From JBCCGG01 sp039029395 (lineage in GTDB: Bacteria; Pseudomonadota; Alphaproteobacteria; Kiloniellales; JAKSDN01): a stretch of 64,000 bases of DNA. Location: NCBI GenBank assembly GCA_039029395.1, contig JBCCGG010000008.1:1-64000 (forward strand), written 5' to 3'. The position numbers and the translations under genes are program-made. Under the pieces are notes generated by a model. It saw nothing but the letters and a program-made list of their open reading frames with translations, made no database searches and was not told the DNA's origin. Shown here in pieces: positions 7,942 to 16,126 of this stretch (position 1 is the first letter of the stretch; the number at the start of each line of letters is the position of its first letter).

Positions 7942-9078
7942 ATGGCCGGGCTCGAGATCCGGGCGGTGCACGATCGCGCCGAGATGGCGCGCTTCATCGC
8001 CCTGCCCGAGCGGCTCTATGACGGCCAGGCAGGCTTCGTCGCGCCGCTGCGCCTGGAGCGCGGCGACGCGCTCAGCCGGGCCAAGAACCCCTACTTCGAG
8101 CACGCCAAGGCCGAGTATTGGCTGGCCTGGCGCGACGGCCGGCCGGTCGGCCGGATCAGCGCCCAGATCGACGAGCTGACCCAGGTGCGCCACGGCGCGG
8201 GCTTGGGCCAGTTCGGCTGCCTGGACGCCGAGGACGACCCGGCGATCTTCCAGGCGCTGACCGGTGCCGCCGAGGCCTGGCTCAAAGATGCCGGCATGAC
8301 CCGCTGCCAAGGGCCTTTCAGCCTCTCGATCAATCAGCAGTGTGGGCTTTTGGTCGAGGGCTACGATGAACCGCCCATGATGATGATGGACTTTGCGCCG
8401 CCCTACGCCGCCCAGCGCCTGGCCGAGCAGGGCTACGCCAAAGTCATGGACCTCTTGGCCTACGACTACACTGCCGAGCAGCCGCCGCCGCCCGGCGCTG
8501 AGTGGCTCGAGCGCTTAACCGCCGACGGGCGCGTCGTGCTGCGACGATTGGACAAGGGGCGCTACCGCCAGGAACTCGACGTCATACTAGATATCTTCAA
8601 CGACGCCTGGTCGGAGAACTGGGGTTTCGTGCCCTTCACCGAAGCAGAGATGAGTCACATCGCCGCCGAGCTAAAGCCGATCCTACGGCCTGAGATGGTC
8701 TGGATCGCCGAGATTGAGGGCGAGGCAATCGCCATGATCGTCTGCCTGCCCAATTTGGCCGAAGCGTTTGAAGGGCTTAGCGGCAAGCTGCTACCGTTCG
8801 GCTGGCTCAAGCTGCTGTGGCGTCTCAAGGTCAAGGGACTCAAATCCGGTCGGGTCGTCATGATGGGTCTGCGCAAGGCGCATCACGGCTCGCCGATCGG
8901 CTCGGCGATCGTGCTTATGCTGATCGAGGAACTCCGCGAGAGCTTGATCAAGATCGGCTACCGGCGGGCCGAGATGTCCTGGATCCTGGAAGACAATTGG
9001 CGCATGCGTGCGGTCATCGAGGGCATCGGCGGGCGCCATTCCAAGACCTATCGGATCTACGAAAAGGCGCTGACATGA
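7942..9078 (+). CDS. GNAT-like N-acyltransferase, candidate bacterial ceramide synthase
   Basis: A protein of 378 residues with an acyl-CoA N-acyltransferase (GNAT) flavour. It includes YWLAWRDGRPVGRISAQID near the N-terminus, a conserved CQGPFSLSINQQCGLLVEGYDEPPMMMM block, and a C-terminal acetyltransferase-like half ending RRAEMSWILEDNWRMRAVIEGIGG. I associate this layout with the proteobacterial ceramide synthase described in Caulobacter (bCerS), which acylates the amine of the long-chain base; this is from memory and was not searched. ATG 7942 lies 11 bases after the hydroxylase stop. The end overlaps the next gene by 4 bases, so the genes are co-translated. Confidence 0.68.
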   Translation: MAGLEIRAVHDRAEMARFIALPERLYDGQAGFVAPLRLERGDALSRAKNPYFEHAKAEYWLAWRDGRPVGRISAQIDELTQVRHGAGLGQFGCLDAEDDPAIFQALTGAAEAWLKDAGMTRCQGPFSLSINQQCGLLVEGYDEPPMMMMDFAPPYAAQRLAEQGYAKVMDLLAYDYTAEQPPPPGAEWLERLTADGRVVLRRLDKGRYRQELDVILDIFNDAWSENWGFVPFTEAEMSHIAAELKPILRPEMVWIAEIEGEAIAMIVCLPNLAEAFEGLSGKLLPFGWLKLLWRLKVKGLKSGRVVMMGLRKAHHGSPIGSAIVLMLIEELRESLIKIGYRRAEMSWILEDNWRMRAVIEGIGGRHSKTYRIYEKALT

Positions 9079-9854
9079 GCGGCCATCAGGCCCTGGTGCT
9101 GGCCGGCGGCCGGCCCGGCGACCCGCTCGCGGCGGCGGCCGGGGCGGAGTCCAAGGTACTGGTGCCATTGGCCGGCCGGCCGATGGTCCAATGGGTGCTG
9201 GAGACGCTGGAGGCAGCGCCCAGCATCGGCCCTCTCGCGGTCGCGATTGCCGACGAGCATTCGCTCGCGGGGCCCGAGGCGACCCGCCTGCCGCTCTCCG
9301 ACAGCCCCGAGGCAAGCCTGCTCACCGCCCTGGAACACCTGGAGGCACCCTACCCCTTGATCGTCACCACCGGCGACCATCCGCTTCTGAGCGTCGAGAT
9401 GATCGAGCACTTCTGTGCGGCCCTGCCCGAGGACGCCGATGCCGTGGTTGCGCTCGCCTCGGCCTCGGTGATCGGTGCCGCCTACCCGGAGACCCGGCGC
9501 ACCTACTACCGTCTGGGCGGCGAGGGCTACAGCGGCTGCAACCTCTTTGCCCTGCGCACCCCGGCGGCCTGCCGTCTGGTCGCGCTCTGGGCCGAGCTGG
9601 GCCGGCACCGCAAGCAGCCCTGGCGCATCGCCTCGGCGGTTGGGCCGGGTACCCTGGCGCGCTTCGCCCTCGGACGGCTCTCACTACAGGCCGCCATGGC
9701 GCGGCTCTCGGTCATGGCCGACTGCCGGGTGCGGGCGGTCGAGCTGCCCTTCGCCGAGGCTGCCATGGATGTGGACAAGGCCTCCGACCTGGCGCTCGCC
9801 GAGGCGATCCTCGCCCGGCGCGACCCAGCCATGCGTCCGGGAGATACGCCTTGA
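9075..9854 (+). CDS. NTP-transferase (MobA/GlmU-like fold)
   Basis: A nucleotidyltransferase of 259 residues. ALVLAGGRPGDPLA at the N-terminus is the usual glycine-rich NTP loop, followed by a Lys-containing SKVLVPLAGRPMVQWVLE segment and VTTGDHPLLS, a metal-binding Asp motif. MDVDKASDLALAEAI near the end is typical of the family. It overlaps the preceding GNAT-like gene by ATGA. The likely role is making an activated head group (CDP- or NDP-linked) for the lipid built in this locus. Molybdenum cofactor work is unlikely, since the MobA-like domain of the cox cluster is separate. The substrate is unknown. Confidence 0.72.
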   Translation: MSGHQALVLAGGRPGDPLAAAAGAESKVLVPLAGRPMVQWVLETLEAAPSIGPLAVAIADEHSLAGPEATRLPLSDSPEASLLTALEHLEAPYPLIVTTGDHPLLSVEMIEHFCAALPEDADAVVALASASVIGAAYPETRRTYYRLGGEGYSGCNLFALRTPAACRLVALWAELGRHRKQPWRIASAVGPGTLARFALGRLSLQAAMARLSVMADCRVRAVELPFAEAAMDVDKASDLALAEAILARRDPAMRPGDTP

Positions 9855-9904
9855 TGTTCGGCAATGCCTATGTCTAGGTCCTGTGAACCAATAGGATTAG
9901 GCTC

Positions 9905-12244
9905 GTGAACCTCCTGCGCACCACGCAAGACGGGGACCTCGGCGTCCGCTCGGCGCCCGAGCGGGTGGTGCTCGGCGTGCGTTCGGGCGAAACGCCAAGC
10001 CCCAAGCCGCCGGTGCGCATCTTCCTGGGCACCGAGCCGGCCCAGTACAAGGCCGAGCGCATCTTCGTCTGGTCGATCGAGCAGGTGCGCGATCCGGCCC
10101 GGGTCTACGAAGTTCACATCATGAAGGAGCTGGCCGGCTTCCGCCGGCTCGGCTGGCTGACCGGCTTCACCAACTACCGTTTTGCGATTCCCCACTTCGC
10201 CGGGGCCGAGGGCCGGGCGATCTACAACGATGTGGACCAGGTTTACCTGCGCGACCCGGCCGAGCTGTTCGATGCGGAGATGAACGACCACGGGATCTTG
10301 GCGATCTCACCGGGCGGCCGACTCGACACCTCGGTCATGCTGCTCGACTGTGCGCGCATGGCGGGGCTGTGGCCACTAGAAGAGGCCAAGACCCGGCGCA
10401 AGAACGGCCTGATCAAGCGGGCCAAAGTGGCCGGCGTGGTTGGCGAACTGGCCGGTCTGTGGAACGCCCGGGACCAGGAATACCGTACCGGCGAAAGCGG
10501 AGTCCTGCACTACACCACCTTGCAGAAGCAGCCCTGGCGGCCCTTTCCCAAGCGCTTCGTCTATCAACGCAACCCGGTCGCCGATGTCTGGCTCGATCTG
10601 GAACGCCAGGCCGACGCGGCCGGCTACCAGCTCTACGACTGGCGCCGGCCGAGCCCCTACTACAGCGATCTCGTGGAGCAGGCCCGACGGGCGGGAAATC
10701 GGCCCAAGAATGCCAATGGTTTCGCCGTGCCGGACGAGCTGATCGCGAAGACCGGCGCCAAGAGCCTGCTGCGCTACGCCTTGGGCGGCGGGGCTGCGAA
10801 CGGGGCGACGCTCTACGATCCGGCGGTGAGCGCGCCGCCGGCCGAGCCGAGCGACGGCGTGCTCTGCGGCGACGGCCTGGAGACCCTACCCGAGGCCGAG
10901 GCGGCTTGGCTGGTCGACCAGCTTTTCGCCCAGGCCCGGCGCCTGCTTTACGTGGAAATCGACGAGGACAAGGGCGCCCAGCCGCCGCGCGGCCAATTCT
11001 GGTGGTTTTCCCTGTTCCAGGACTGCAGCGCGCGCCATTCAGAGGTCCATTGGCGCCTCAAGCTCAAATGCGGCGGCCGGGAGCTTGGCCGGGACGGCGG
11101 CCCGCGCCTGGACGGTCCGCCCAACATTTGGGTACTCGACGATGGCAAGGCCGGCCACACCACCCAGTCGGTCGGCCTGGCCGATGCGCTTGGCTGGCCC
11201 TACGAGATCAAGACCTTGGATGTCACCTTCTCCAAGCTGGCCGGCGTCGGCTGCCTCTTCACCGGGCCCTTGGGCGCGACCCGGGCCGGCACCAATGTCG
11301 CCAAGTCGGACCCCTTGGAGGCGCCTTGGCCCGACCTGGTGATCTCGACCGGCTGGCGCCCCTCGCCGACCACCCGCTGGATCGGCGATCAAAGCCGGGG
11401 CCACAGCCGCCTTGTGCAAATGGACCGCAAGGGCGGCCGGGTGGTCGAGCTGTTCGACGCACTGGTCGCCTGCAGCTATTTCGGTCTGCCCTATCACCCG
11501 CGCCGGGTCGAGATTACGACGCCGCTCAACCGGGCTTCGAAGCAACGGCTGGCCGAGGCAGCGGCCCAATGGCAGGGCCTGTTCGAAGGCATGCCCGGAC
11601 CCCACATCGCGGTTCTGGTCGGCGGACCGAGCCGGCGCCACAGCTTCTCGCCCGAGCTCGCCGGGCGCATGGGCCGGGAGCTTGCGGCCTTCGCCGAGGC
11701 GGCCGGTGGCAGCCTCTTCGCGGTGACTTCGAGGCGCACCGGCGCAGCGGCGACCGAGGCCTTCGCCTCGGGCCTGCGGCCGGTCGACAAGCTCTATCGC
11801 TGGCAGGATGGCGCCGGCGACAACCCCTTCATGGGATGCCTTGCGCTCGCCGACCTGCTGGTGGTGACCGGCGAGAGCGAGTCCATGCTTTCCGAGGCAG
11901 CCTCGACCGGCAAGCCGATCTACATCTACCCGGTGCCCGACAAGCCGCCCGGCCTGTGGGGTCACGTGGAGGACTGGGTCACGGCCCAGGCCTTCCAGCC
12001 CCGGCGGAATCGGCGGGGCACCGGCCGGCCCCAGCGGGGTCTGGCGCGGCTCTGCGCCAAGCTGGTCGGCCGCGGCCTGGTGCAGCCCCGGCGAGATATC
12101 AACCTGTTGCACCAGATTCTCTACGACAAGGACCTGGCGCGGCCCTTCGGCCAGCCGCTGGAGATCTGGTCGCCGGAACCCCTGCACGAGGCCGATGTGG
12201 TTGCCGAAGAGCTTCGGCGACTGCTCGGGCTGAGCCGCGCATGA
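9905..12244 (+). CDS. GT8-like glycosyltransferase fused to ELM1-family domain
   Basis: A 779-residue fusion. Residues about 36-270 look like a GT-A glycosyltransferase: RIFLGTEPAQ start, a NDVDQVYL metal-binding motif at 109-111, and SGVLHYTTLQKQPW. A linker region follows. From about 404 the sequence is a full ELM1-family domain (DDGKAGHTTQ at about 409, VISTGWRPSPTTRW, HIAVLVGGPSRRHSF, VTGESESMLSEA, YIYP), a GT-B-like fold of unproven activity in bacteria. The start is GTG 9905. I infer sequential sugar transfers in one protein. The fusion is unusual; both domains appear complete. Confidence 0.78.
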   Translation: MNLLRTTQDGDLGVRSAPERVVLGVRSGETPSPKPPVRIFLGTEPAQYKAERIFVWSIEQVRDPARVYEVHIMKELAGFRRLGWLTGFTNYRFAIPHFAGAEGRAIYNDVDQVYLRDPAELFDAEMNDHGILAISPGGRLDTSVMLLDCARMAGLWPLEEAKTRRKNGLIKRAKVAGVVGELAGLWNARDQEYRTGESGVLHYTTLQKQPWRPFPKRFVYQRNPVADVWLDLERQADAAGYQLYDWRRPSPYYSDLVEQARRAGNRPKNANGFAVPDELIAKTGAKSLLRYALGGGAANGATLYDPAVSAPPAEPSDGVLCGDGLETLPEAEAAWLVDQLFAQARRLLYVEIDEDKGAQPPRGQFWWFSLFQDCSARHSEVHWRLKLKCGGRELGRDGGPRLDGPPNIWVLDDGKAGHTTQSVGLADALGWPYEIKTLDVTFSKLAGVGCLFTGPLGATRAGTNVAKSDPLEAPWPDLVISTGWRPSPTTRWIGDQSRGHSRLVQMDRKGGRVVELFDALVACSYFGLPYHPRRVEITTPLNRASKQRLAEAAAQWQGLFEGMPGPHIAVLVGGPSRRHSFSPELAGRMGRELAAFAEAAGGSLFAVTSRRTGAAATEAFASGLRPVDKLYRWQDGAGDNPFMGCLALADLLVVTGESESMLSEAASTGKPIYIYPVPDKPPGLWGHVEDWVTAQAFQPRRNRRGTGRPQRGLARLCAKLVGRGLVQPRRDINLLHQILYDKDLARPFGQPLEIWSPEPLHEADVVAEELRRLLGLSRA

Positions 12245-12308
12245 CCCTTGAAAAACAAGGCAATCAGGCGCATTTGGTCGGTCTGGAAAGAAAGGTGTAT
12301 TGACGTCC

Positions 12309-13022
12309 ATGAGCTATCTGGATTTGGCCAAGTTGGAGGAGATCCCAACCCGGGCGTTCCGGGACGCAGATCCCTATCCCTGGATCAACCCGGCCGGGCT
12401 GATCACCGAGGACGGATACGCGCGCCTGGTCGAGAGCCTGCCCGACGTCTCGGGCTTCAAGACCCTGTTCGGCGTCAAGCGTCAGCACGGCCAGCAGGCC
12501 CACGACCGCTACTCCCTGGAGTACAGCGAGGATCTGGATCTGCCGGCGCCCTGGCAGGCCTTCGCCGACGAGCTGCGCGCCAAGCCCTACCGGCGCTTTC
12601 TGGCGCGCATGTTCGACACCGATGGCTTCGACATCAACATGCACTGGCACTACACGCCGAATGGATGCTCGGTCTCGCCCCACTGCGATGCCAAGCGCAA
12701 GATCGGCTCGCACATCTTCTACTTCAACACGGAAGCGGATTGGCAGCCGGGATGGGGCGGCGAGACCCTGGTGCTCGACGACGGCGGCCGGCTCGAGCGC
12801 AAGTCGGCGCCGGCCTTCGAGGATTTCGACAAGGTCTATGCGTCACAAGCGATCGGCAACTACTCCTTGCTGTTCGCTCAGGGTGACACCTCCTGGCACG
12901 GCGTGCGTCAGATCACCTGCCCGGACGACCGCCTGCGCAAGGTCTTCATCGTCGTGGTCAACCGGCGCTCGCCCACGGTCTGGGTGCGCCGGGCGCTCGG
13001 TAAACTGCCCAAGGGCTACTGA
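12309..13022 (+). CDS. 2-oxoglutarate/Fe(II)-dependent oxygenase
   Basis: A 237-residue double-stranded beta-helix oxygenase. The iron ligands are His125 and Asp127 (SPHCDAKRK) and His197 (SWHGVRQ), with basic residues after them for 2-oxoglutarate. HWHYTPNG and WQPGWGGETLVLDDGG are typical of the prolyl-hydroxylase-like group found in glycan clusters. ATG 12309 gives a clean N-terminus (MSYLDLAKLEE); a TTG at 12300 is an alternative. It may hydroxylate a lipid chain or sugar made by neighbouring enzymes. The substrate is unknown. Confidence 0.8.
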   Translation: MSYLDLAKLEEIPTRAFRDADPYPWINPAGLITEDGYARLVESLPDVSGFKTLFGVKRQHGQQAHDRYSLEYSEDLDLPAPWQAFADELRAKPYRRFLARMFDTDGFDINMHWHYTPNGCSVSPHCDAKRKIGSHIFYFNTEADWQPGWGGETLVLDDGGRLERKSAPAFEDFDKVYASQAIGNYSLLFAQGDTSWHGVRQITCPDDRLRKVFIVVVNRRSPTVWVRRALGKLPKGY

Positions 13023-13050
13023 TTCCTCTATTGTTTGGACACAAACTCCG

Positions 13051-14013
13051 ATGACCCTGCTGCCCGATCGACTGACCCACGGCGCCCTGGTCGCCACGAC
13101 CGCGCCTTTGCCAAAGCCTTTACGGGTCAAGGCGCGCTCCAAGCTGCTGGCCGACTTTCAGCTCGCCAAGGCGCGGCGCTCCGACATCCTGGTGATCGTC
13201 CACCCCAAGAGCGGCGGTACCTGGTTCCGGGTCATGCTCTCCCGGCTCTATCAAAAGAAGTACGGCCTGCCGCCAGAGCGCCCGGTGAAGTCCGATGAGT
13301 TCCATAACCTGAACGGCGAACTGCCGCGTTTCCTGTTCACCAACGGCCACTACATGTACGAGGATGCGGTGCGCCGGCTGTTCGACGAGGCTGGAACCAC
13401 CGGCGCCCTGGACGACAAGAAGGTCGTGTTCCTGGCGCGCCACCCCTGCGACATCGCGGTTTCTTGGTACCTTCAGGTGACCAAGCGCCTCAATCCCTAT
13501 AACTGGGAGATGATCAACAACAAGCTGGTCCAACCGATCGAGCGCAGCGAGATCTCAATGTGGGACTTCGTGATGCACGAGGAGATGGGCCTGCCGGCGC
13601 TGATCGACTATCTCAACACTTGGGAGAAGGCAGTCTCGAGCGCGCCCCACGGCCTGGTCGTGCGCTACGAGGATTTCCGCAGCCGGCCCGAGGCCAGCCT
13701 CAAGCTGGTCAGCGACTTTACCGGCCGGCCGTTCAGCGACGAGGAGATCGCCGAGGCGGTCGAGTTCGCCTCCTTCAACAACATGAAGAAGCTGGAGAAG
13801 TCGAACTTCTTCCGCAACAAGGGCCTCAAGGTGAAGAACCCGAGTGATCCCGACGCCTATAAGGTCAGGCGCGGCAAGGTCGAGGGCTACCGGGACTACT
13901 TCGAGCCCGAGCAGCTTGCCCGCATGGACGAGTTGGTGCGGACACGCATGTCGCCGACCCTAGGCTACGGTCAGGAGAGCGCCGGCCTAGACAAGGTCGC
14001 CGAGAGCGGATGA
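13051..14013 (+). CDS. PAPS-dependent sulfotransferase
   Basis: A sulfotransferase family protein of 320 residues. The 5'-phosphosulfate-binding loop is HPKSGGTWFR (51-60). The 3'-phosphate-binding site is RHPCDIAVSWY (Arg130, Ser138). A conserved RYEDFRSRPEASLK lies further on, and a C-terminal RRGKVEGYRDYF, the PAPS-binding RKGxxGDWKNxF-type motif in degenerate form. It moves sulfate from PAPS to a hydroxyl. It is soluble, with no signal peptide seen, and its stop overlaps the next glycosyltransferase by 4 bases. In this operon the acceptor is probably the glycosylated lipid, giving an anionic head group. Confidence 0.87.
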   Translation: MTLLPDRLTHGALVATTAPLPKPLRVKARSKLLADFQLAKARRSDILVIVHPKSGGTWFRVMLSRLYQKKYGLPPERPVKSDEFHNLNGELPRFLFTNGHYMYEDAVRRLFDEAGTTGALDDKKVVFLARHPCDIAVSWYLQVTKRLNPYNWEMINNKLVQPIERSEISMWDFVMHEEMGLPALIDYLNTWEKAVSSAPHGLVVRYEDFRSRPEASLKLVSDFTGRPFSDEEIAEAVEFASFNNMKKLEKSNFFRNKGLKVKNPSDPDAYKVRRGKVEGYRDYFEPEQLARMDELVRTRMSPTLGYGQESAGLDKVAESG

Positions 14014-15050
14014 GCGGCGCCGCGCCGAAGGTCACCGTGGCAATTCCGGTTTTCAACCGGGAGACCTACGTCGGCGCGACGATTGAAAGCGTGCTTTCCC
14101 AGAGTTTCACCGACTTTGAGCTGCTGGTGGTCGACGATGCCTCGAGCGACGGTAGCTGCGCAGTGGTCGAGTCCTTTGACGATCCGCGCATCCGCCTGCA
14201 CCGCCAGCCCGAGAATCTGGGCGTCGCCCGGGTGCGTAACCTCTGCCTTGAGCTGGCTCGGGGAGAGTATCTGGCCTTTCTCGACAGCGACGACTTGAGC
14301 CACCCCGGGCGCCTGGCGGCCCAAGTGGCCTTCCTGGACGCCCACCCGGACCACGCCGCGGTCGGCGCCTGGAGCCAGTGGATGGACGAAGCCGGCCGGC
14401 CACTCAAGCGATTCAAGCGCAAGCCACTCGCGGCCGAGGACATCGCCGCCCAGCGGCTGTTTCGTGCCGGCATCGAGAACTCAACCGCCATGGCGCGCAC
14501 GGCGGTGATTCGCGCCTACGGCCACGACGACCGCTACGACATCGGCGAGGATTACGACCTTTGGGCGCGCATGGCGGTTGATCATAAGCTGGCCAACCTG
14601 CCCCAGGTCCTAGTGCTTCGGCGCACCCACGAACAGGCGACCACCCGCCTGGTCGCCGACCGCAAGCAGCGCCAGCGCCAGGCGATCTATGCCGCCCAGC
14701 TTGAGCGGCTGGGTGTCGCCTTCACCGAGCGCGATCTAGAGCGCCACTTCCTGCTGCGCCGCATGAACAAGCTCGGCTTCGTACCGGACCGGGACTACTT
14801 GGACTGGGGCGAGGCCTGGCTGCTCAAGCTGCAGTCCGCCAACCGCAGCGCGCGCTGCTATCCGGAGCCGGCCTTTTCCAAGGTGCTCGGCAGTTTCTGG
14901 CTGCGGGTCTGCTGGCGCGCCTCGCGCGGCCTCGGTTGGCACGCCTGGCGGCGCCTGGCCGGCTCGCCGCTCCGGCGCTGGGCCGGGGTCGGCCTGTGGC
15001 AGGATCTGGCCTTGAGCGCGCCCCAGCCGGTCGCCCGCCTAATGGCCTGA
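14010..15050 (+). CDS. Family 2 glycosyltransferase
   Basis: A 346-residue GT-A enzyme. VTVAIPVFNRETYVGATIESVLSQS at the N-terminus, LLVVDDASSDGS, the ENLGVARVRNLCLELARGEYLAFLDSDD block with its DxD-like SDD, and a later GEDYDLWARM segment are standard GT2 motifs. There are no strong membrane helices. ATGA overlap links it to the sulfotransferase. It transfers a sugar from an NDP-sugar; donor and acceptor are unknown. Confidence 0.9.
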   Translation: MSGAAPKVTVAIPVFNRETYVGATIESVLSQSFTDFELLVVDDASSDGSCAVVESFDDPRIRLHRQPENLGVARVRNLCLELARGEYLAFLDSDDLSHPGRLAAQVAFLDAHPDHAAVGAWSQWMDEAGRPLKRFKRKPLAAEDIAAQRLFRAGIENSTAMARTAVIRAYGHDDRYDIGEDYDLWARMAVDHKLANLPQVLVLRRTHEQATTRLVADRKQRQRQAIYAAQLERLGVAFTERDLERHFLLRRMNKLGFVPDRDYLDWGEAWLLKLQSANRSARCYPEPAFSKVLGSFWLRVCWRASRGLGWHAWRRLAGSPLRRWAGVGLWQDLALSAPQPVARLMA

Positions 15051-15055
15051 GCGCT

Positions 15056-16126
15056 ATGGCCGCCAAGGAGTCTCCGGGCGCGCCCCTGCTGGTCATGGCC
15101 CGGCCGGCCTTCAAGGGCCGCAACCCCTACAGCAGCCTGCTCTATCGCCGGGTCGAGGCCCAAGGTGCCCGGGTCGTGCAGTACGCCCGGGGCGCTTTGT
15201 TCACCGGCCCGCGGCCCGACGTGCTGCATCTCCATTGGCCAGACGGGGTGCTGAACTCGCCGTTCCTGCCGAAGGCGATTTGGAAGATGGCGTTGTTCCT
15301 GGCACTGCTTCATCTCGCCAAGCGGCGCGGCGTCAAGCTGTTCTGGACGGTTCACGACCTGGGCTCCCACGAGCGCAATCACCCGAAGCTCGAGGCCTTG
15401 TTCTGGCGCCGCTTCATTCCCCTGGTCGACGGCTACTTCTGCCTCAGCGAAGGCGGCCGGCAGCAGGCCTTGGCCCGTTGGCCGGCGCTCGCCAGTCTGC
15501 CCGGAACGGTGGTGCCCCACGGCCACTACCGGGGCGCCTATCCGGACACCATCGACCGTGCTGAGGCACGCGCACGTCTGGGCTTGGCGGCCGAGGCCAG
15601 GGTCGCCCTGTTTCTTGGCCAGATCCGCCGCTACAAGAACCTGCCGCGCCTGATCGAAGCCTTTCGTGCCCTGGAGGATCCCGAGGCGGTCCTGATCATC
15701 GCTGGCGAGCCGCGCGCCTCGGCCCTGCGCACGGCAATCGAAGAGGCGGCGTCCGGCGACCGGCGCATCGAGCTGCGCCTTGCTTTCGTGCCCGACGAGG
15801 CGCTCCAGGTCTATCTGCATGCCGCCGACCTGACCGTCCTGCCCTATGCCGAGATTCTCAACTCGGGCAGCGCGCTCTTGGCGCTATCCTACGACTGCCC
15901 GGTGCTGGTGCCTGACAAAGGGGCCTTGGCCGAGCTGCAGCGAGACGTCGGGGCCGATTGGGTGCGCCTCTACGACGGCGAGCTGGGCGCCAATGATCTG
16001 GGCGCCGCGTTCGCCTGGTCGGCGGAGGCGCGCGGCGACCAGGCGCCGCGTGGGGCCTACGACTGGGATGTCATCGCCAAGACCACCCAGGCGGCTTACC
16101 GTCAGGTGCTCGGAGCGACCCATTGA
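15056..16126 (+). CDS. Family 4-type glycosyltransferase
   Basis: A 356-residue GT-B protein. The N-terminal half holds DVLHLHWPDGVL and KLFWTVHDLGSH. The C-terminal half holds VALFLGQIRRYKNLPRLIEAF and a degenerate donor-site block (TVLPYAEILNSGSALLALSYDCPVL) with the glutamate of the EX7E region partly kept. The N-terminus contains RPAFKGRNPYSSLLYRR, typical of exopolysaccharide enzymes of the GumK/AceA-like group. ATG 15056 is 5 bases after the preceding stop, and the end overlaps the next gene's TTG start. Confidence 0.83.
   Translation: MAAKESPGAPLLVMARPAFKGRNPYSSLLYRRVEAQGARVVQYARGALFTGPRPDVLHLHWPDGVLNSPFLPKAIWKMALFLALLHLAKRRGVKLFWTVHDLGSHERNHPKLEALFWRRFIPLVDGYFCLSEGGRQQALARWPALASLPGTVVPHGHYRGAYPDTIDRAEARARLGLAAEARVALFLGQIRRYKNLPRLIEAFRALEDPEAVLIIAGEPRASALRTAIEEAASGDRRIELRLAFVPDEALQVYLHAADLTVLPYAEILNSGSALLALSYDCPVLVPDKGALAELQRDVGADWVRLYDGELGANDLGAAFAWSAEARGDQAPRGAYDWDVIAKTTQAAYRQVLGATH

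Noticed and set aside
9527..10291. Antisense frame across the NTP-transferase and GT8-ELM1 genes
   Set aside because: No domain, and it spans two confident genes.
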